Below the pieces are notes generated by a model. It saw nothing but the letters and a program-made list of their open reading frames with translations. It made no database searches and was not told the origin of the DNA. The translations under genes and the position numbers were made by a program. Source: Phycisphaeraceae bacterium D3-23 (GTDB lineage: Bacteria; Planctomycetota; Phycisphaerae; Phycisphaerales; Phycisphaeraceae). From it: a stretch of 64,000 nt of DNA. Shown piece after piece: positions 16,791 to 25,830 of this stretch (the first letter of the stretch is position 1; each line of letters starts with the position of its first letter). The stretch covers positions 3,286,001-3,350,000 of the forward strand of contig CP114179.1 of NCBI GenBank assembly GCA_039555135.1. Reading direction: 5' to 3'.

Positions 16791-17831
16791 ATGCAAAACG
16801 CGAATCAACAGACCGGCAAGCGCACGATGCTCAGCATTGTCATGCCCTGTCACAACGAGCAGGAAGTCCTGCCCGAGACGTACAAGCGCACCACCGCGTT
16901 TGGCCAGACCCTCGTCGACCAGGGGATGGACTACGAGATCGTCTTCGTCAACGACGGCAGCAAGGACCAGACGGGGCAGATCCTCGACCGCTTCACCGAG
17001 CAGGATACGCACATCCGCGTGGTTCACCTCACACGCAACTTCGGGCACCAGCCCGCGGTCACGGCGGGGCTCACCGTCGCGCGCGGCGACGCCGTCGCGC
17101 TGCTCGACGCCGACCTGCAGGACCCGCCCGAGGTCTTGGCCGACTTCTTGGACAAGTGGCGCGAAGGGTATCAAGTCGTTTACGCGGTCCGCAAAAAACG
17201 CAAGGAGTGGTTCGGTAAACGCCTGGCCTACTGGGCGTTCTACCGCCTGTTCGCGCTCATCAGTGAGCTTGACATGCCGCTGGACTCGGGCGACTTCTGC
17301 CTGCTCGACCGCAGCGCGGTGGACCTGCTCAACGGGCTGCCCGAGCGCCAGCGCTTTGTGCGCGGGCTGCGCACGTGGATCGGGCTCAAGCAGACCGGCG
17401 TCGCCTACGAACGCGACGCGCGGCAGGCCGGTCAGCCCAGCTACACCTTCCGCTCGCTGCTCCGCCTCGCGTCCGACGGCATGGTCAGCTTCAGTGTCGC
17501 GCCGCTCCGGCTGACGACCCGGCTGGGCATCTTTGGCGTCGTCTGCGCGATCGGGCTGGGCATCTGGGTGCTCATCGTCGCGTTCTCGGAACGTCACGGC
17601 CCACAGGGTTGGGCGTCGCTCGCCTGCCTGATCTTGTTTCTCTCGTCCATCCAGCTCATCTCGCTGGGGATTATCGGGGAGTACATGGCCCGCATCTTCC
17701 TCGAGGTCAAGGGCCGGCCGACGTTCCTTATCGGGCGTATCGAGGGCGGCGAAAACGAAAGTCAGTCCGAATCGCCCCAAGCTATGCAGACCCCCGAGCA
17801 ACAGCCGATAGACCAGTACGCGGCGTCCTGA
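16791..17831 (+). CDS. DPM1/GtrB-like GT2 with two C-terminal membrane helices
   Basis: A 346-residue polyprenyl-phosphate-sugar synthase type enzyme. The N-terminal domain has LSIVMPCHNEQEVLPE, VNDGSKDQT and DADLQDPPE. Two transmembrane helices follow (about 245-270 and 280-305), as in GtrB/ArnC proteins. Such enzymes load a sugar onto undecaprenyl phosphate for use by a periplasmic GT-C transferase; the GT-C gene at 18612 is a plausible partner. The start at ATG 16791 was chosen because the upstream open frame is inside the polymerase gene and has no family similarity. Confidence 0.88.
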   Translation: MQNANQQTGKRTMLSIVMPCHNEQEVLPETYKRTTAFGQTLVDQGMDYEIVFVNDGSKDQTGQILDRFTEQDTHIRVVHLTRNFGHQPAVTAGLTVARGDAVALLDADLQDPPEVLADFLDKWREGYQVVYAVRKKRKEWFGKRLAYWAFYRLFALISELDMPLDSGDFCLLDRSAVDLLNGLPERQRFVRGLRTWIGLKQTGVAYERDARQAGQPSYTFRSLLRLASDGMVSFSVAPLRLTTRLGIFGVVCAIGLGIWVLIVAFSERHGPQGWASLACLILFLSSIQLISLGIIGEYMARIFLEVKGRPTFLIGRIEGGENESQSESPQAMQTPEQQPIDQYAAS

Positions 17832-17869
17832 TCCCGCCGCGCGGTCACGTTATCGACTTGGGGCTCACG

Positions 17870-18604
17870 ATGATTCAAAGCTACGCATCCAACTACCGTC
17901 GGTTGTGGGACCGGCACTGGTGGTGGCGGTCTCGCCGGGTGTTCGTCAGGCGGCTGGTCAAGCGGCTCACGCTCCCCGAAGGCGCGAAGGTGCTCGACAT
18001 CGGTTGCGGCGACGGGCTGTTCTTTGATGAACTCGGCAAGCTCGGCGAGGTCTACGGCATCGAGCCCGACGCGCGCCTCATCCGCGATGACAACCCCCAC
18101 CGCGAGCGTATCGAAGTCACGCCGTTCGGCCCGGACTACCAGACCGACCGGCGCTACGATCTGATTACCATGCTCGACGTCCTCGAACATATCGAAGACG
18201 ACCGCGGCACGCTGCAGCGCGTCCACGAGTTGCTCGCGCCCGGCGGCTACCTCGTGATGACCGTGCCCGCGATGAAGTGGCTCTGGAGCATGCACGACGT
18301 AGCGAACCAGCACTTCCGCCGCTACTCCCGCAAGGAGCTGCGCGGCAAGATCGACGAGCAGGGGCTCGAGCTGCAAGACAGCGGCTACACCTTCGGGTGG
18401 ACCGTGGGCGCGATGCTCGCCCGCCGCGCGATTTCGCCAGCCAGCGAGTCGGGCCAGGGCGCCGTGGACTACGCCGTCCGCACCCCGCCCGGGCCGATCA
18501 ACGCCTCGCTCTATGGCCTGACCCGGCTCGAACAAACCGTTACCCGACCCTTCGGCACGCCGATGGGGTCCTCCGCCTACGCCGTGGCACGCCGTGCCGC
18601 CTGA
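17870..18604 (+). CDS. Class I SAM-dependent methyltransferase
   Basis: A 244-residue methyltransferase. Motif I is VLDIGCGDGLFFDEL (about residues 41-55), the acidic residue of motif II follows in GIEPDA, and LITMLDVLEHIEDD matches motif IV of the Methyltransf_11/UbiG-like group. It could methylate a sugar hydroxyl or a lipid carrier; the substrate is not visible. The start at ATG 17870 excludes about 165 upstream codons that lie in the preceding glycosyltransferase. It lies 38 bases after that gene and seven before the next. Confidence 0.84.
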   Translation: MIQSYASNYRRLWDRHWWWRSRRVFVRRLVKRLTLPEGAKVLDIGCGDGLFFDELGKLGEVYGIEPDARLIRDDNPHRERIEVTPFGPDYQTDRRYDLITMLDVLEHIEDDRGTLQRVHELLAPGGYLVMTVPAMKWLWSMHDVANQHFRRYSRKELRGKIDEQGLELQDSGYTFGWTVGAMLARRAISPASESGQGAVDYAVRTPPGPINASLYGLTRLEQTVTRPFGTPMGSSAYAVARRAA

Positions 18605-18611
18605 CTGAATC

Positions 18612-20015
18612 ATGCCTGAAACAAGCACGAATCCCGAGAACGCCCTCACCCGGCGGGTCTGTCTGGCACTGCTGGGGATCGCGATCCTTGCGCTCACGCT
18701 GCGCGTCGGCGCGATCGTAGCGCTCAAGAGCTGGGAGAACCCCAACGCGATGGAGCACGCCGTCATCGCGCAGAACCTCGTCGAGGGGCGCGGCTACAGC
18801 TTCACCGGCTTCCGCCTGTTCCAGAAGACCAGCGTGCAGTCGCCGACGATGCCTTTCCTGCTCGCCGCGAGTTACAAGGTGTTTGGTGTCGATAGCGAAC
18901 GGGCCTACGGCGCGGTGATGATGCTCAACGCGCTGATCGGCGCGGCGGGTGTCCCGCTGGTGTTCCTGCTCGCGCGACGCTTAGGGGCTACAGCGTGCGT
19001 CGGTATGCTCGCGGCGTTGGGCTACGCCGTCTGGCCCACGCAGATCTACTCGGCCAGCGCGACGCAGGTCATCGTGATCGTCACCGTACTCGTGTTGGTG
19101 GTGGTGTATCTGTTCTACCGCTCGCTCGACACGGGCAAGCTCGGGCCGTGGATCGCGTTTTCTTTGCTGGGCTGTTTCGCGGCGCTCACCGAGCCCGCGC
19201 TGCTGCCGCCGATGGCGCTGACGGGGCTGCTGATCTTCGTCTGGCCCTGCGGGTTTAGTTTCGGCAAGCGGCTGCGCAATGCGGCGGTCTTGCTCGGCGC
19301 GGCCTTCGTCGTGCTGGGCCCGTGGACACTGCGCAACTACCAGGTCCACGACACGTTCATGCCCGTCAAGAGCAGCTTCTGGGTCAACACATGGAAAGGC
19401 AACAACCCCTACGCGACGGGGACCGATCGGCTCGCACTGACCGACGCGCAGCGCGAAGCGCTCGCCGAGCAGTCGCTCCTCGACGCCGACGGCCTGGCAC
19501 GCGACACAAACTTTGATGAGTACCGCCAGTACTCGATGCTCACCGATGCGCAGATGGCCGAGCTCAACGGCAAGCCCGAAGCCGAACGCGAAGAAGTCTT
19601 CAAGAAGTACGCTCAAACGTGGATCGGCGAACACCCCGCGGGCTACGCGAAGCTCTCAGGCATCCGACTAGTCAAAACGCTCTGGCTTGAATGGGACAAC
19701 CCGCGCTCGCAGAACCTCATCTACAAAGCGACACGCACGGCCTTCTTAGCCCTCACGCTCATCGGGATCGTCCTCGCGCTGCGCAGCAAGTGGCGGCTTG
19801 GCTTCCCGCTGCTGATCGTGGGCTTGCCCGTGGTCTTGATCACGCTGACGATCACCGCAGCGCGCTTTATCATCCCCTACGAACCGATCGGGCTCTGCCT
19901 GATCGGGCTGGTCATCGCGACCTGTTGGCGCGCGATCACCGGCAAGGCCAAGGACGACCAGCCCGCCACCGAAACACAGCCACACAACTCAACGTCGCCC
20001 CAGCCCCATGCCTGA
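18612..20015 (+). CDS. GT39/ArnT-like GT-C glycosyltransferase
   Basis: A membrane protein of 467 residues with about 10-11 helices. The first extracytoplasmic loop has an acidic pair followed by NLVEGRGYSFTGF and QSPTMPFLLA, the layout of dolichyl-phosphate-mannose-type PMT_2/ArnT enzymes. A soluble loop lies at about residues 265-345. It would use a polyprenyl-phosphate-linked sugar outside the cytoplasmic membrane, possibly made by the DPM1-like enzyme two genes upstream. It overlaps the sulfotransferase gene by eight bases. Confidence 0.78.
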   Translation: MPETSTNPENALTRRVCLALLGIAILALTLRVGAIVALKSWENPNAMEHAVIAQNLVEGRGYSFTGFRLFQKTSVQSPTMPFLLAASYKVFGVDSERAYGAVMMLNALIGAAGVPLVFLLARRLGATACVGMLAALGYAVWPTQIYSASATQVIVIVTVLVLVVVYLFYRSLDTGKLGPWIAFSLLGCFAALTEPALLPPMALTGLLIFVWPCGFSFGKRLRNAAVLLGAAFVVLGPWTLRNYQVHDTFMPVKSSFWVNTWKGNNPYATGTDRLALTDAQREALAEQSLLDADGLARDTNFDEYRQYSMLTDAQMAELNGKPEAEREEVFKKYAQTWIGEHPAGYAKLSGIRLVKTLWLEWDNPRSQNLIYKATRTAFLALTLIGIVLALRSKWRLGFPLLIVGLPVVLITLTITAARFIIPYEPIGLCLIGLVIATCWRAITGKAKDDQPATETQPHNSTSPQPHA

Positions 20016-20898
20016 CACGCTCCCCAATACGCTCATCATCGGCGCGATGAAGGCCTCGACGACCCTGCTCTACACGATGCTGGGCCAGCACCCGCGCGTG
20101 TGGTTTCCGTCAGAAAAAGAACCGCACTACTTCACCGCGCCCGACTACGACGACCCCGCCGCCTGGGAACGCTACCGCACGCTGTTCGCGTCTTGCCCTG
20201 CGGACGCGCAGGTCATCGCCGAGGCCTCGACCAACTACACCAAGCAGCCGCACTTCGGCGACACACCGGGCCGGATCCGCGCCAAGCTCGGCGAACCCAG
20301 GCTCGTCTACATCCTGCGCGATCCCGTCGCCCGCGCTATCAGCAACTACCGACACAGCTACGTCACGAATCGCTACGACGCCGGCACCGCCGCCGCGCAG
20401 GCACTTGATCGTGACCCGATCCTGATCGCCGCAAGCCGGTACGCCGAGCAGCTTGACGCGTATCACGCAGAATTCGGCGAGGGCAGCGTGCATGTTGTGG
20501 TTGCCGAGCGTCTGCACGACGACCCGTTGCGTGTCATGACCAAGCTCGCGGGATATCTCGGGATCGACCCGATCGATGATTGGCGCAAGACGCCCGAGGC
20601 GGTGAATGCGATCGGCGAGCTCGCGGCGTCCGACCGCGCCGACCGGCTGCTGGGGCCGGCGATGCGCCGCCGGATCGCGGCGTTACTCCCAAGCGGGCTC
20701 AAACAACGCCTCAAACGTGCCGCCGCGCGCGATGTCCCTGTGCCCGAGGTCGATGACGCGACGCGCGACCACATCTACCACGCCATCGAAGACGACCTCG
20801 CCCGCCTGCATACGATGTTGGGTAGTGCGATCGACTGCTGGCCCAGCACGAAACGCATGACCGACGATCCCTCCGCGCAATCCGCACCCGCCGCCTGA
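20008..20898 (+). CDS. PAPS-dependent sulfotransferase
   Basis: A 296-residue protein of the heparan-sulfate N-sulfotransferase-like family. The 5'-phosphosulfate loop is IIGAMKASTTLLYTML (a variant of GxxKxGTT). The 3'-phosphate segment is RLVYILRDPVARAISNYRHS, with EASTNYTK between them. It would transfer sulfate from PAPS to a hydroxyl or amino group of the polysaccharide or its precursor. Its place inside the overlapping EPS gene chain makes a sulfated exopolysaccharide likely. No PAPS-synthesis genes are in the window. Confidence 0.88.
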   Translation: MPDTLPNTLIIGAMKASTTLLYTMLGQHPRVWFPSEKEPHYFTAPDYDDPAAWERYRTLFASCPADAQVIAEASTNYTKQPHFGDTPGRIRAKLGEPRLVYILRDPVARAISNYRHSYVTNRYDAGTAAAQALDRDPILIAASRYAEQLDAYHAEFGEGSVHVVVAERLHDDPLRVMTKLAGYLGIDPIDDWRKTPEAVNAIGELAASDRADRLLGPAMRRRIAALLPSGLKQRLKRAAARDVPVPEVDDATRDHIYHAIEDDLARLHTMLGSAIDCWPSTKRMTDDPSAQSAPAA

Positions 20899-20899
20899 C

Positions 20900-21925
20900 G
20901 TGATGACGACGATGACACCCCCTGCGACAAAGACCACCGACGCGACGCACGCCCCCGTGTGCGCGCGGATCGACGTTGTCATCGTCAACTACCGCACCGG
21001 CGAGCTCGTCTGTGACTGCCTCGATTCGCTTGTGGATGAAGCCAGATGCCTGCCCGGTATGCGCGTCACCATCACCGACAACGCGTCGGGCGATGGCTCG
21101 ATCGACGAAATCGCGCAGCACATCGAAGCCCAGGGCTATGTCGACTGGGCGGCGACGATGCCGCTCGACGAGAACGGCGGATTCGCCTACGGCAACAACG
21201 CGGCGATCCGCGAATCGCTTGCACGTGAAACGCCGCCCGATGCCGTGTTGCTCTTGAACCCCGACACCGTGGCCCGCCCCGGCGCGGTCGAAGCGCTCTG
21301 GGCATTCATGGAAGCGCACCCCGACGTCGGCATCGCCGGCAGCCGGCTGGAACACCTCGACGAGTCCGTACAGACCTCGGCCTTCCGCTTCCCGGGGTTT
21401 GCGGGCGAGGTCGAAGAGGCCGTGCGGTTTGGGCCCGTGACCCGTCTGCTGTCGCGCTGGGTTGTCGCGCCCACGCCGCCGAGTGAAGCGCAGCCGTGCG
21501 ACTGGGTTTCGGGCGCAAGCATGATGGTCCGCCGCGCGGTGTTTGAAGAAGTTGGGGTGCTGGACGACGGTTTTTTCATGTACTACGAAGAGCTCGACTT
21601 CATCCGCCGCGCGGCGGATCGGGGTTGGCCGTGTTGGTATGTGCCGCAAAGCCGGGTGGTTCACCTCGTGGGCCAGGCGTCGGGCGTGACCGACCTGAAG
21701 AAGCCGCAGAAACGCCGGCCGGCGTATTGGTTCGCAGCGCGGTCGCGCTACTTCCGTCGGCACCACGGCGTCGCGGGTAAGCTGTGGATCGACCTGGGCT
21801 GGGTGTCGGGCCGCATGTTCTTCAAGATGATGAACACGCTGCGCCGCAAGCCGACCAACGACCCGCCGCACCTGATCCGCGACTACATCCGGCACAACCT
21901 CATCCCCGGGGGTGTGAGCCGATGA
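20900..21925 (+). CDS. Family 2 glycosyltransferase, rhamnosyltransferase-like
   Basis: A 341-residue GT2 enzyme resembling WbbL/RfbN rhamnosyltransferases. It has IDVVIVNYRTGELVCDCLDS, DNASGDGS, a NGGFAYGNNAAIRE segment, LLLNPDT for the metal site, and SGASMMVRRAVFEEVGVLDD. The short Thr/Pro-rich start contains Met codons at 20900, 20903 and 20912. The gene begins one base after the sulfotransferase stop and overlaps the acetyltransferase start by four bases (ATGA), so it belongs to the same coupled run. Confidence 0.88.
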   Translation: MMTTMTPPATKTTDATHAPVCARIDVVIVNYRTGELVCDCLDSLVDEARCLPGMRVTITDNASGDGSIDEIAQHIEAQGYVDWAATMPLDENGGFAYGNNAAIRESLARETPPDAVLLLNPDTVARPGAVEALWAFMEAHPDVGIAGSRLEHLDESVQTSAFRFPGFAGEVEEAVRFGPVTRLLSRWVVAPTPPSEAQPCDWVSGASMMVRRAVFEEVGVLDDGFFMYYEELDFIRRAADRGWPCWYVPQSRVVHLVGQASGVTDLKKPQKRRPAYWFAARSRYFRRHHGVAGKLWIDLGWVSGRMFFKMMNTLRRKPTNDPPHLIRDYIRHNLIPGGVSR

Positions 21926-22599
21926 CGAAGACCGCAACCACCACACCCGGCGAGACACAGCTCGTGCAAGCGGCGGACAACGCGCCCGCCACCACGCACG
22001 ACACGGCGCTGCCGCTCCACGCGACGGGCGGCGTTAATCAGAACCCGGCCGATATCGGTCTTTTCGCGCTGCTGCGCGAAGACCTGCGCACGCACGACGG
22101 CAAGCTCTTCGAGCAGGGTTTCTGGGCGATCGCGGTCCACCGCTACGGCAACTGGCGCATGGGCATCAAGCCGAAACTCTTGCGCCTGCCGTTCTCGCTC
22201 GTCTACAAAATCCTCAACAAGCACATCGAGTGGCTCTGCGGCATCAGCCTGCCCGACACGGTCAAGGTCGGCCGGCGCGTCCGTTTGTGGCACCACGGCG
22301 GGATGATCCTCCACGCCGCATCGATCGGCGACGAGGCGCAGGTCCGGCAGAACACAACGTTCGGCGTGGTGCGCACCGAGCACAACTTCGAGATGCCCAT
22401 CATCGGCGCCCGGGCCGACATCGGATGCGGCGCGTGTGTGCTGGGGCCCGTTACCGTCGGCGAGGGCAGCGTCATCGGCGCGAACGCCGTTGTGCTCAAG
22501 GACATCCCGGCGAACAGCGTGGCGGTCGGGATCCCCGCGAAGGTCATCAAGACGCTCGCCCCCTCGGCTACGGCCGACGATGCGGAAGGGGTGTCCTGA
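21922..22599 (+). CDS. Serine acetyltransferase-like hexapeptide acyltransferase
   Basis: A 225-residue protein with a C-terminal left-handed beta-helix of hexapeptide repeats (IGARADIGCGACVLGPVTVGEG) and the end signature VLKDIPANSVAVGIPAKVI. A helical region before it (LPFSLVYKILNKHIEWLCG) resembles CysE-type proteins. Within an EPS cluster it more likely O-acetylates a sugar than makes O-acetylserine. The true start is ATG 21922, in the overlap with the glycosyltransferase. The catalytic-type His pair is seen in LWHHGGMIL. Confidence 0.82.
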   Translation: MTKTATTTPGETQLVQAADNAPATTHDTALPLHATGGVNQNPADIGLFALLREDLRTHDGKLFEQGFWAIAVHRYGNWRMGIKPKLLRLPFSLVYKILNKHIEWLCGISLPDTVKVGRRVRLWHHGGMILHAASIGDEAQVRQNTTFGVVRTEHNFEMPIIGARADIGCGACVLGPVTVGEGSVIGANAVVLKDIPANSVAVGIPAKVIKTLAPSATADDAEGVS

Positions 22600-23681
22600 T
22601 GCGATCCGTCGGCGCAGTCTTGATCGGCCGCAACGAAGGCGAACGCCTCGAGCGCGCGCTGCGCGCTTGCTGCAAGCAGACCGACCGTGTGGTCTATGTC
22701 GACTCCGGCTCGACGGACGGCAGTGTCGCTTACGCACGGTCGATCGGTGTCGAAGTCGTCGAACTCGACATGGACGAGCCCTTCACCGCCGCCCGCGGAC
22801 GAAACGCCGGGGCAGAGCGATTACTCGGTCAGCACCCCGACACCACCTATGTGCAATTTGTCGATGGTGATTGTGAGCTTGTCCCCGGCTGGCTGGAGCA
22901 CGGCGTCATTGCACTCGAAGGCAACGACAAACTCGCGGTGGTCTGTGGCCGGCTGCGCGAAGTGCACCCCGAGCATTCGGTCTACAACCGGCTGATCGAC
23001 CTGGAGTGGGACACGCCTATCGGCCCCGCCGAGTCGTGCGGCGGGATCGCGATGTTCCGCATCAGCGCGTTTGCCGATGTCGGCCGATTCGACGCGACGG
23101 TCGCCGCAGGTGAAGAGCCCGAGCTTTGTATGCGATTGCGCGCCGCGGGCTGGTTGATCGAACGCATCGACCACGACATGGCGATGCACGACGCGGCGAT
23201 CACGAAGCTGAGCCAGTGGATGCGCCGCAGCGTGCGGACCGGGCGTGGGTCGCTCGACCTAGTCACGCGTTTCGGCGACAACGGCAGCGGGTTTGGGAAG
23301 ATCGTGAAGCGCGCGCGGCTGTGGGGATTCTGTTGGCCATTTTTACTCTTGCTCGGCACACTCGCAACGGGGATCGGACTCGGGTTCGCTTACGGGCTTG
23401 GAGTTGGTTTGGCCGGAGCGTTCGCAGCGATGTCACTGTTGATTTGGCCCGGGCTGCTCAAAGTTGCGTACGGATTCTTACGCGGCGCGATGCGTGGTAT
23501 GCCGTATTCCACAGCGTTTTACAACGCACTGCTCGACCTGCTGAGTAAGTTCGCCGAAGTATGGGGGCAGTGGGGCTACATGCGCGACCAGAAGCGCGGC
23601 CGCACGACACGATTGATCGAATATAAAAACGCGCCCGCGGCAACGCACGACGGCGCGGCGGTGGAGGCGAAACAGGCATGA
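22599..23681 (+). CDS. GT2 glycosyltransferase with C-terminal membrane segment
   Basis: A 360-residue enzyme starting at the ATG of a TGATG overlap. The N-terminus SVGAVLIGRNEGERLERAL and VYVDSGSTDGSV, then FVDGDCEL for the metal site, match GT2. The acceptor-side segment is CGGIAMFRISAF. Two or three hydrophobic helices follow at about 240-300, so it is anchored to the inner membrane. It overlaps the downstream oxidoreductase by four bases. The sugar donor is unknown. Confidence 0.86.
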   Translation: MRSVGAVLIGRNEGERLERALRACCKQTDRVVYVDSGSTDGSVAYARSIGVEVVELDMDEPFTAARGRNAGAERLLGQHPDTTYVQFVDGDCELVPGWLEHGVIALEGNDKLAVVCGRLREVHPEHSVYNRLIDLEWDTPIGPAESCGGIAMFRISAFADVGRFDATVAAGEEPELCMRLRAAGWLIERIDHDMAMHDAAITKLSQWMRRSVRTGRGSLDLVTRFGDNGSGFGKIVKRARLWGFCWPFLLLLGTLATGIGLGFAYGLGVGLAGAFAAMSLLIWPGLLKVAYGFLRGAMRGMPYSTAFYNALLDLLSKFAEVWGQWGYMRDQKRGRTTRLIEYKNAPAATHDGAAVEAKQA

Positions 23682-24739
23682 AGGCAGCGGTCATCGGTAC
23701 CGGGGTGATCTGTGAGCAGCACCTCGTCGGGCTCAAACGTGTCGATGCGGCGCGACTGGTGGCGGTGTGCGACCTCTCGCCGGCGATGGCGTCGTACACC
23801 GCCGACCGTTTCGGCGCGGACGCGACGTACACCGACTATCAGCGCATGCTGGACGAGGCGAAGCCGGATGTCGTGCATGTGCTGACCCCGCCGCCGACGC
23901 ACCTGCGGATCGTGACCGACTGCCTGGACGCGGGGGCGCACGTGTTTGTCGAAAAGCCCGCCGCACCGACCTATGGCGAACTCGAGAAGCTGATGGATGC
24001 GTCGAAACGCACGGGCCGGGCGCTCGTCGAAGACCACAACTACCGGTTTAACACCACGGTCCAGCAGATCGAGAAGCTCGTCGAGGAGGGCGAGCTGGGC
24101 ACCGTCGGCGAGGTCGAGGTGCGCATGGTGCTCGGTATCCGCGGCGAGGGCGGGCGGTTCGCCGACCGGCATCTGCGCCACCCGTCGCACGACATGCCGG
24201 CCGGGGTGATCCACGAGTTCATTACGCACCTGGCGTACCTCGCGCTAATGTTCGTCCCGCGCGACACGCCGCGCGACTTTGACCGCGTCAGCGCGCTGTG
24301 GTCCAACCACGGCGGGGGCGACCACTTCCGCTACGACGACCTGGACGCGACCGCGATCGTCGGAAAAACGCACCTGCGCATCCGATCGAGCTGCCACACC
24401 GGCCCCGACTGTTTCGTGCTTACCGTCCGTGGCAGCGAGGGCTACGCGGAGACCGACCTCTTTCAGCCCTTCGTGCGCGTCGTCAAGCCGCGCAAGGGCG
24501 GCAAGCAGCTCTCGCCTCTGGTGAACCAGTTCGCCAACGGGATGACGCTGGTGAACGCCAGCGCACGAAACTTCCGTGACAAGATCATGCAGCGCAGTGC
24601 ATATGAGGGTCTGCACGAACTCGTCGAGCGGGTGTACGATGCGCTGCGGGACGGGCGGCCGATGCCCGTGAGTCTTGACGATATGGACAGCACCAGCCGG
24701 CTGGTCGATGCGCTGGTGGCGGGGCAGGAGACGGTATGA
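23678..24739 (+). CDS. Gfo/Idh/MocA-family oxidoreductase
   Basis: A 353-residue NAD(P)-dependent sugar dehydrogenase. The Rossmann start KAAVIGTGVICEQHL and the dinucleotide/catalytic signature GAHVFVEKPAAPT (Lys of EKP) are both present. DHNYRFNTT and IHEFITHLAYL belong to the C-terminal domain. Enzymes of this family in EPS clusters oxidise or reduce nucleotide sugars, such as UDP-sugar 3-dehydrogenases that feed aminotransferases. No partner aminotransferase is present here. ATGA overlaps link it on both sides. Confidence 0.88.
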   Translation: MKAAVIGTGVICEQHLVGLKRVDAARLVAVCDLSPAMASYTADRFGADATYTDYQRMLDEAKPDVVHVLTPPPTHLRIVTDCLDAGAHVFVEKPAAPTYGELEKLMDASKRTGRALVEDHNYRFNTTVQQIEKLVEEGELGTVGEVEVRMVLGIRGEGGRFADRHLRHPSHDMPAGVIHEFITHLAYLALMFVPRDTPRDFDRVSALWSNHGGGDHFRYDDLDATAIVGKTHLRIRSSCHTGPDCFVLTVRGSEGYAETDLFQPFVRVVKPRKGGKQLSPLVNQFANGMTLVNASARNFRDKIMQRSAYEGLHELVERVYDALRDGRPMPVSLDDMDSTSRLVDALVAGQETV

Positions 24740-25830
24740 AGCTCTTGGTCACAGGTTCGACGGGCTTCCTGGGGCAGGCGGTGGTGCGTGAGGCGCTTCG
24801 GCTTGGGCACACCGTGCGCGCCGCGGTGCGGCCGGCGACGGACCTCGAACGGGTCTGGCCCGGCGGGCACGAGCGGCTGGAAGTTGCGCGGATCGACCTG
24901 CGAAGGAAGCAGGGCCTCGCCGACGCATGCCGAGGTATCGACACGGTGATCCACCTCGCGGCGGTGAAGATGGGCGATTTTTACGACCAGATGGTCGGCA
25001 CGGTCGTCGCGACGGAGAACCTGCTCGCCGCGATGGACGACGCCGGCTGTAAGCGGATGGTGCTGTGCAGCACGTTCAGCGTGTACGACTACATGCGGCC
25101 GCGCAGCGGGCGGGTCGTCGATGAAGACTTCCCACTCGAGCCCGACCCCGATGCGCGCGACGAGTACGCGAAGACCAAGCTGCTGCAAGAACAGATGACG
25201 CGCGACCATGCCGAGGCGACGGGCATGGCGCTCACGGTGATCCGGCCCGGCGTGATCTACGGTGCCGACAACCTGCTCAACGGCTGGACGGGCCAGCAAC
25301 TTGGCGAAAAACGATGGGTGCGCATCGGTGCGAACGCCCGGGTCCCGTTGACCTACGTCGAGCAATGCGCCGAAGCGCACGTGCTCGCGGCGACGACCGA
25401 CGCCGCGGTCGGCCGGACGTACAACATCGTGGACCACGACCCGCCGACCCAGAAGCACTACATCAAGCTGCTGCAGAAGAAATTCACGCCTCGGCCACGC
25501 GTGATTCCGATCAACTGGACGCTTGCGCGGACGGTTGCGCGGTGCGGGCGGATTTTCAACTGCATCTGCCTCGGCGGCAAAGCAAAAGTGCCGAGCATCC
25601 TCGTGCCGTGCCGGCTGCATGCGCGGGCCAAGCCGTACCGCTACAACACGCAGCGGCCGACGGACGAGCTAGGCTGGACGATGCGGTGGTCGCTCGAAGA
25701 GGCGGTCGACCGTGCGCTCCAGATCGAGCGGGGCGAGTTGTTGCTGGGGCTAACGACGGATGAATCGTTGGCAGCGCACGCAAGTGAAGAGGCCGCGGCC
25801 ACCGACCTCGCGGAGGCGGCCCCGGTATGA
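24736..25830 (+). CDS. NAD-dependent epimerase/dehydratase (extended SDR)
   Basis: A 364-residue extended SDR enzyme with GSTGFLG as the NAD-binding glycine motif, the STFSVYD Ser region and the YAKTK (YxxxK) catalytic pair. RPGVIYG follows, as in nucleotide-sugar epimerases. The C-terminus (PYRYNTQRPTDELGW) is also family-typical. It probably interconverts a nucleotide sugar for the repeat unit or acts on a lipid-linked sugar. A distant paralogue is at 37232. It sits in the overlapping chain, with four bases shared with each neighbour. Confidence 0.86.
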   Translation: MKLLVTGSTGFLGQAVVREALRLGHTVRAAVRPATDLERVWPGGHERLEVARIDLRRKQGLADACRGIDTVIHLAAVKMGDFYDQMVGTVVATENLLAAMDDAGCKRMVLCSTFSVYDYMRPRSGRVVDEDFPLEPDPDARDEYAKTKLLQEQMTRDHAEATGMALTVIRPGVIYGADNLLNGWTGQQLGEKRWVRIGANARVPLTYVEQCAEAHVLAATTDAAVGRTYNIVDHDPPTQKHYIKLLQKKFTPRPRVIPINWTLARTVARCGRIFNCICLGGKAKVPSILVPCRLHARAKPYRYNTQRPTDELGWTMRWSLEEAVDRALQIERGELLLGLTTDESLAAHASEEAAATDLAEAAPV

